Of a stretch of DNA of 64,000 nt, positions 59,049-64,000 are shown piece by piece. The notes below the pieces were generated by a model that made no database searches, was not told the DNA's origin, and saw only the letters and a program-made list of their open reading frames with translations. The position numbers and the translations under genes were made by a program. Each line of letters starts with the position of its first letter. Position 1 is the stretch's first letter. The stretch is from Zygaena filipendulae. Lineage: Eukaryota; Arthropoda; Insecta; Lepidoptera; Zygaenidae. Location of the stretch: positions 62,001-126,000 of the forward strand of contig OU015672.1 in NCBI GenBank assembly GCA_907165275.2, given 5' to 3'.

Positions 59049-59330
59049 TTAGTTTTCCGACGTCTTGTTACGTTGTGCGCACGGTGACTCGCAGCGTATT
59101 GCCTCCTTGCCAAACTTGTGGTGGTATCTGCATAACCACGTAGGATCGCCAGGCTTCACACGGGATGATGATGAGCGTGAGTGAGAGCGGTAGCGTCCGC
59201 GAAATGGTTGACGAGATGTTTGACGCGTGGTATGCCGTGCTCGCAATTCCGCCACTTGTAATGCGAGTTTTTCCAATCTTGGTAGGATCTCTGAATACGG
59301 TGGCTTGCTTTTCTGTTCTTGCTCGGCCAT
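59049..59330 (-). pseudogene. Gypsy gag C-terminal fragment
   Basis: ATG at 59330; an Arg/Ser-rich stretch and WLCRYHHKFGKEAIRC then ESPC, the Cys/His pattern at the end of gag in arthropod Gypsy elements that lack classic CCHC knuckles. It ends at TAA 59049-59051; pol continues in another frame, so a frameshift (possibly programmed) separates them. Confidence 0.7.
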
Positions 59331-59570
59331 AGCTTCAGCCTTTTGTTGATTCCTTTTTTCTTCTTGATTGTCGGAGGGTCACCACTGTGTATGTTATTTC
59401 TCTCTTGCTCCTTCAACCTTCCTGATCCTTGATCCAATTCCCCGGTAAAGGTATGTTACGTACACGGTTTGGTAATGGTAGGTACATGGAGGTAAACCGC
59501 TGTGAAGTATGTAAGTATTTTCGTAAGTATTTCTGTGCTCATGTGCAAGGTGTGCACAACAGTATGATAA

Positions 59571-59602
59571 ATAACCTCCTCCTTTTTGGACGTCGGTTAA
59601 AA
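59571..59602 (-). repeat. End of AACCGACTTCC repeat
   Basis: 'aacctcctcctttttggacg' then 'tcggttaaaa'. Confidence 0.6.
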
Positions 59603-60314
59603 AATAAAAAAAAATCAGTAAAATAAACTACATAATTGTAAAACTGATAAGACTGAACAAAAGATGATTTAATCTAACTTTATAAATATAAAAATAAATG
59701 GCTAAGCGCAAAACACGAGAACGGCTGCAGCTGGAGTCGAGCGTTATATACTTGTGGCTCATTTTGTTGTTGTGTTCGAAACTGTCGAGACGAGGTTTGT
59801 ATGTAAGAATTTTTTGGAAAATCTACTGGAAGAGTTCCTGTGGAAATTACAAACTTTTCACAGGATTCCTTAAATTCATAATATTTGAGATTATGTTATG
59901 ACTGCGTCAATCAAGGTCCTAGTCCCTTCTTTATAATATTTGCGATATTCGAATTCCGAATGAAGTTATCTATTTTCATTATGGCCAAAAAAAAAAATCG
60001 ATCCTAAAATATTTGGAAAAACGTTCGGATATTTTTATTACAATTCATGCCTATCATTACAGTGAATGAGTTTCGGCTCATATTTTTCGTCCACTTGCAG
60101 CGCGGCCCCTCGATGCGCAGTTCGCCGCGCGCCGGCTCGCTAGATAGCCTTATCTATATGTTTGTCGGCCGGATGGCCTCACGTTTTGCGCGAGACACGT
60201 GATTTAGGTACACTGTGTCAAAATGGGCGTCCATTGACATCGCATCACATCACTTGTTTATTTCCATGGCATATGTTGTGACTGGCGCCTAAGAATACTA
60301 ATTTTTATCGCCCC

Positions 60315-60369
60315 CCGCCCGACGACGCGCGCTGCGGCAGAAGATCGCCATCCTCTGCCTCATGGAGGT
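60315..60369 (+). pseudogene. Exon-like fragment resembling proteasome subunit PSMD13/Rpn9
   Basis: One frame reads RRRALRQKIAILCLME followed by GTGAAA, a possible donor. LRxKIxxLCLME is a conserved segment of 26S proteasome lid subunit Rpn9 (PSMD13). A weak acceptor ('gctgcggcag') may precede AAG. Only about 13 residues match and no other exon of that gene was seen, so this may be a captured exon, a fragment of an adjacent gene or chance. Confidence 0.3.
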
Positions 60370-60719
60370 GAAAATGGTGAGATCGAGAAAAAAAAAAACA
60401 AAAAAGAAAAAAGAAAAATAAGGGGGGATTTTTGGCGGGAATCCAAGATGCAGGTAGTTTTCGTGTCAATGAAAAATTGTTTAAAATGGATTTTGGAAGC
60501 GGCCAGCCTAGGAGGTGATAGCGGGGCAGGCTGTAGCTGCTGTCTGTGTGTGTTGGACAATATAAACTTTGAAGTTGGTCGGTTGTGAATCGGGGTGAAC
60601 AATATTTCTATAAGTATCATATTTTGTTCCAATCGTTCGATCAAACGTAGCCACAACAAATTAACACCAGTAGACGTGCATACCGCGAACGGATTCGTCT
60701 CGTTGCCACAATCGGTGCG

Positions 60720-60770
60720 ACCTCGCACCTCGCACCTCGCACCTCGCACCTCGCACCTCGCACCTCGCAG
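60720..60770. repeat. 7-bp tandem repeat (CCTCGCA)n
   Basis: Seven units of CCTCGCA, CpG-containing. Confidence 0.92.
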
Positions 60771-61004
60771 CGCTCGCGCGCTGTTGCCGCCTTCGCTTCG
60801 GCTGACGCGGACGCGGACGTGCATCCCATTGTGTTTTGTGTAAACAGTATTTTCTCTCCCGAAGCTTTGTGTTCTGTAAGCTTCGACACATGTGTTGCGG
60901 TTCGCTCGATGGCTACACACCTGTCGGCTGCCGTCACCACATCTACGAATTGATTGATTGCATTTCATGAAATGGTCAGCCACATGTCACTGATAACTGA
61001 CTAG

Positions 61005-61200
61005 TTGTGCCCCGCAGTTTCATTCGCGTTAATTTCAGAGTTCCCGCGGGAATTCCGGAATAAAAACCCTATGACACTCAGGATCACTGTAGCTTCCTAT
61101 AAGTGAAACAATTTTCAAAATCGGTTCAGTAGATCCAGAGATTACCCCCCTACAACGTTACAAACTTACAAAACCACAAACTTTTGCACTTTATAATCTA
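61005..61200 (-). repeat. SINE-like repeat copy
   Basis: 'ctagttgtgccccgcagttt', 'agttcccgcgggaattccgg', 'cggttcagtagatccagaga'. Confidence 0.68.
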
Positions 61201-61202
61201 TC

Positions 61203-61367
61203 TATCTAGTCTAATATATATAAATCACGTGTCACGTTGTTAGTCCGCGATGGACTCCGAAACTACTGAACGGAGTTTGATAAAATTTTGTAATCATTCA
61301 TAAAATGGTCCAACTTAAAAGATAGGATAGTTTTTATCCCGGAATTCCCTCGGGAACTGAAGGACAT
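61203..61367 (+). repeat. SINE-like repeat copy interrupted by BEL/Pao copy 2
   Basis: 'taatatatataaatcacgtg' to 'ggaattccctcgggaactga', then the LTR begins at 61368 instead of the expected SINE end. Confidence 0.68.
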
Positions 61368-61634
61368 TGTTCGGTCCACTGCGTGAAACCGAACACTGCT
61401 TTCGACAGCGATTTACGCGATCGAGCCGCTTTCCTACGGCCCGGTCGCGGCAGTCGATTCATGTCGGTCACGGGCGTCGGTATACTATCAATTAATCCAT
61501 AACAAACGAATCGGCTCGCCAGCCGCGTCCCGTGCCGACCACAACATCTATCATAGACAATCACCCTGATATACAATAAACAAATAAATCAACATATCTA
61601 GCCGTATCAGTCACAGGTCACTGTGCCCCACACA
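61368..61634 (+). repeat. BEL/Pao LTR (left LTR of copy 2)
   Basis: 267 bp, the same as the other two LTRs by visual comparison, so both copies belong to one young subfamily. Confidence 0.94.
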
Positions 61635-61824
61635 TTTTTGGTCCTTCGAGCTATTAATTGGGTACCAGTGACGGACTCTCGAGCTCGTGGAGTGTAGTGA
61701 CAAACTGTGACATTATCAGTGAATTTTTTGTGGACATTAGTGAATAGTGGAACATCGGATTATTTGGGATCAACAAGGATTATCAGCAGCTGTCCACAAT
61801 ATTAAGAAGCATATCATATTATCA

Positions 61825-62105
61825 AGCATATTATCAAGCGTTGCAGTGAGCAGCATATCAAGGGGTATATCGGGGGTTATCAAGCGTTGCAGTGAGCAGC
61901 ATATCAAGGGGTATATCGGGGATTATCAAGCGTTGCAGTGAGCAACATATCAAGGGATATCGGGGGTTATCAAGCGTTGCAGTGAGCAGCATATCAAGGG
62001 ATATATCGGGGGTTATCAAGCATTGCAGTGAGCAGCATATCAAGGGGTATATCGGGGATTATCAAGCGTTGCAGTGGGCAGCATATCAAGGGGATATAGG
62101 GGATC
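61825..62105 (+). repeat. 46-bp tandem array, short version
   Basis: About six units of the array at 43641-44395, with the same flanks on both sides. Confidence 0.92.
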
Positions 62106-62192
62106 AAGAGCATATCATTGTATCAGGAGTATATCGGGGTATCGGGGTATATCAGCCTATCAAGAGTTCATATCTGTGTTAGGAATATAATC

Positions 62193-64000
62193 AGGAGTCT
62201 CAACATAGAGTATCTGTACGAGTCTCAAGCTGAGCTCTATGCAGCCATGGAAAAGCTGCAGAGCAACATTCAAAAGGATGGAAAGGAACGTAAATCCACC
62301 CCTAACTATTTTGCACGCAAACTAGAGACTTTAGAATCGTATTGGGGAGAATATCAGGGTAATCATAATGAAATTTTAAAGGCTGAAGACAAAGAACAGC
62401 CGTATTTTCAAGGAAAATACTATGAAAAAACGGAGAAGCTTTATCGCAAAATTAAAACATACATCATGGATAACTCGGCAACAGAGCCGAGTTCGTATTC
62501 AAAAGGAGCAATCGCAAGTACGAGTAAACAATATCAAGAAGGGAAATTATCAGTGGAAGAATCAGGCCAGGCTTATCAGGAAGAGGGGAACGTATCAAGC
62601 GAAGAGATAGGTGCGAAGAATAATTATGAAAAACAAGAATCGGTAAAGGAAAAATCACAAGGGTCATTCAGCAAGTTGGATGACATGTTACATGTTCAAA
62701 CTATAAATTTTACAGCCTTTATGCGAACCGTTAATGGTATCAAAATCGAAAATATCTCCGAGAAATGGGAATTTGAAGATGTACTTTCGCAATTGCAAAC
62801 TAGATGGGAAACTATAGATTCACAGCATTGGAAAATTTATGCCGAACTAGAGGGCGACAACGAAGAGTATGAAAGGGCATTCACAGATCATGAAAATGTG
62901 TATATTCATTTGAAAAAAGCTATCAACACTAAACTATGGTCCGTAGCGCATCGAGAAAAATCCACACCCAAAGTGGACATCCCTATCTTCACCGGTAACT
63001 ATCATCAATGGACCTCATTCAAAGACTTATTCAAGGAAGCAATACATTTAAATCCTTGCCTATCAAAGGCTCAAAAAATGCAGTTTTTAAAAAACAAAAT
63101 AAGAGGTGAAGCGGAAAGACTCATACAACATCTCCCGATCAGCACAGAAAATTATGATACATGTTGGGATATATTAAACCATCGGTATGACAACAAAAAA
63201 CTTATTTTTACTTCACACCTCAACATTCTTTTAAGTCTTCCAACGTCACAACAACAGTCGTTAGGGCACATTCGAAAAATGCATGACGTCACCCTAGAAA
63301 CATTAAACGCTATAAAAAACCTTGGAGTGGATATAGGTACGTGGGATCCAATACTTATTCACCTTTTGTCACAAAAATTAGATGGTGAATCATATACAGA
63401 GTACATAGAGTCATTGAAAAATTCTCGCGAATTACCTATTTTACAAGAATTTCTAGACTACTTGGAAAGCAAATTCACAACTTTAGAACAAGGACGCAAG
63501 ACGCAGAACAATATTTATCAGAAGAGTAACAACTATCAAACTAATCAAAGTATGTACCACGGCCCTAGAAAGAACATGCAGTATTATAACAAGTATTCAA
63601 ATTACAGTTGGAATAATAACTCGCCGAAGCCATTTATGCGATCCTTTTATGCAACGGCACCGTCATCGGCATGGAACAAAAGGTGTCCGTTATGCAATCA
63701 TGAACATGCATTAGTTTATTGTAAAAACTTTTTAAGTATGACGAATGACGCAAAATTAAATATGATACAACAAAGGAATATATGCCAGAATTGCTTATAT
63801 CCACATTATGACAAAATATGTACCTCACAAAGACGATGCCGCATTTGTTCGGAGAATCATCATACGGTGATACATGACGCCTATAGGCAAAGGAAGCCAC
63901 CAACAAAATTGGGTCACGAAGTTGCAAAACGTGTTACATTTAATAGAAGTAATCAAAATCAATATGGTACAAATATGTCGCATGTATCGCAATACGAAAC
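62193..64000 (+). pseudogene. BEL/Pao gag region, start codon changed, right part outside the window
   Basis: Colinear with 44475 onward at the same spacing for at least 1296 nt. The first codon is AGG instead of ATG; the next in-frame ATG is codon 19. The frame otherwise looks open to the window edge, covering the gag domain and the Cys/His clusters. Whether it can be translated from codon 19 is unknown. Confidence 0.8.

Larger units (their letters stand above)
57115..59440 (-). mobile_element. Truncated Ty3/Gypsy retrotransposon fragment
   Basis: Internal part only, in antisense within a TENT4 intron: the end of gag, a degenerate protease, RT and RNase H. Integrase, most of gag and both LTRs are missing. 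Edges lie next to AACCGACTTCC-type repeat ends (57040-57066 and 59571-59602). Confidence 0.85.
59603..60999 (+). other. TENT4 intron 2, unassigned sequence
   Basis: AT-rich to 60090; GC-richer at 60095-60200; an exon-like PSMD13 fragment at about 60315; purine run at 60385-60425; a 7-bp array at 60720. No complete gene. Confidence 0.45.
61368..64000 (+). mobile_element. BEL/Pao retrotransposon, second copy (runs off the window)
   Basis: Left LTR, PBS-type sequence, a shorter 46-bp array and the start of the polyprotein region, closely similar to 43186-51617. The coding part lacks the ATG present at 44475 (AGG here) and has a 9-nt in-frame deletion near 63945. Its right end lies outside. Confidence 0.92.

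Noticed and set aside
60106..60165. Possible exon after 'tccacttgcag' with a Ser/Arg-rich frame
   Set aside because: The frame does not match the expected TENT4 continuation, ends in a stop and has no donor.

Overview
The window looks like nuclear DNA of a moth or butterfly (Lepidoptera; inferred). Genes are split by GT-AG introns, repeat debris is dense, and many copies of a short interspersed repeat carry the GGAATTCCCGCGGGAACTCC / ACAGCTAGT signature common in lepidopteran genomes. No prokaryotic gene organisation, CRISPR array, tRNA or rRNA gene was found.

Three host genes are present. (1) The 3' end of an LDL-receptor-related protein 1 gene (LRP1, + strand, five terminal exons 9303-14097) encodes the last extracellular EGF-like segment, the transmembrane helix and a cytoplasmic tail with two NPxY-type signals. 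Earlier exons are not seen. (2) A complete DNA ligase 1 gene (LIG1, - strand, 31928 down to 17107) was rebuilt in 17 exons with consistent phases: 1041 codons from the nuclear start, plus 46 from an upstream in-frame ATG that would add a mitochondrial-type presequence. It converges on LRP1 near 16.15 kb. (3) The first two coding exons of a TENT4/Trf4-type non-canonical poly(A) polymerase (+ strand, 35231-35568 and 56454-56647) are separated by a 20.9 kb intron. Its remaining exons lie beyond the window. LIG1 and TENT4 are divergent, about 3.2 kb apart.

Mobile DNA fills the rest. A decayed two-ORF non-LTR retrotransposon lies at about 3.9-8.4 kb. A seemingly intact BEL/Pao LTR retrotransposon (43186-51617; LTRs identical by eye, 5-bp target duplication, one 2234-codon gag-pol-env-like ORF) lies inside TENT4 intron 1. 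A second BEL/Pao copy of the same family runs off the right edge (from 61368) and has lost its start codon. A truncated Gypsy fragment (57.1-59.4 kb, - strand), a decayed mariner/Tc1-like transposon with good terminal repeats (40627-42263), several foldback or TIR miniature elements, and many SINE copies complete the set.

The most unusual signal is in LIG1. Two exons have had their 3' end together with the 5' splice site tandemly amplified (113-bp unit, nine donors; 121-bp unit, eight donors). A third donor sits in a 21-bp array, a fourth is followed at once by an 8-bp array, and a 24-bp minisatellite is translated in frame inside the catalytic domain. Donors in LRP1 and TENT4 are also followed closely by CA- or C-rich simple repeats. 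Assembly error has to be excluded, but the recurrence at donor sites in three genes is striking.
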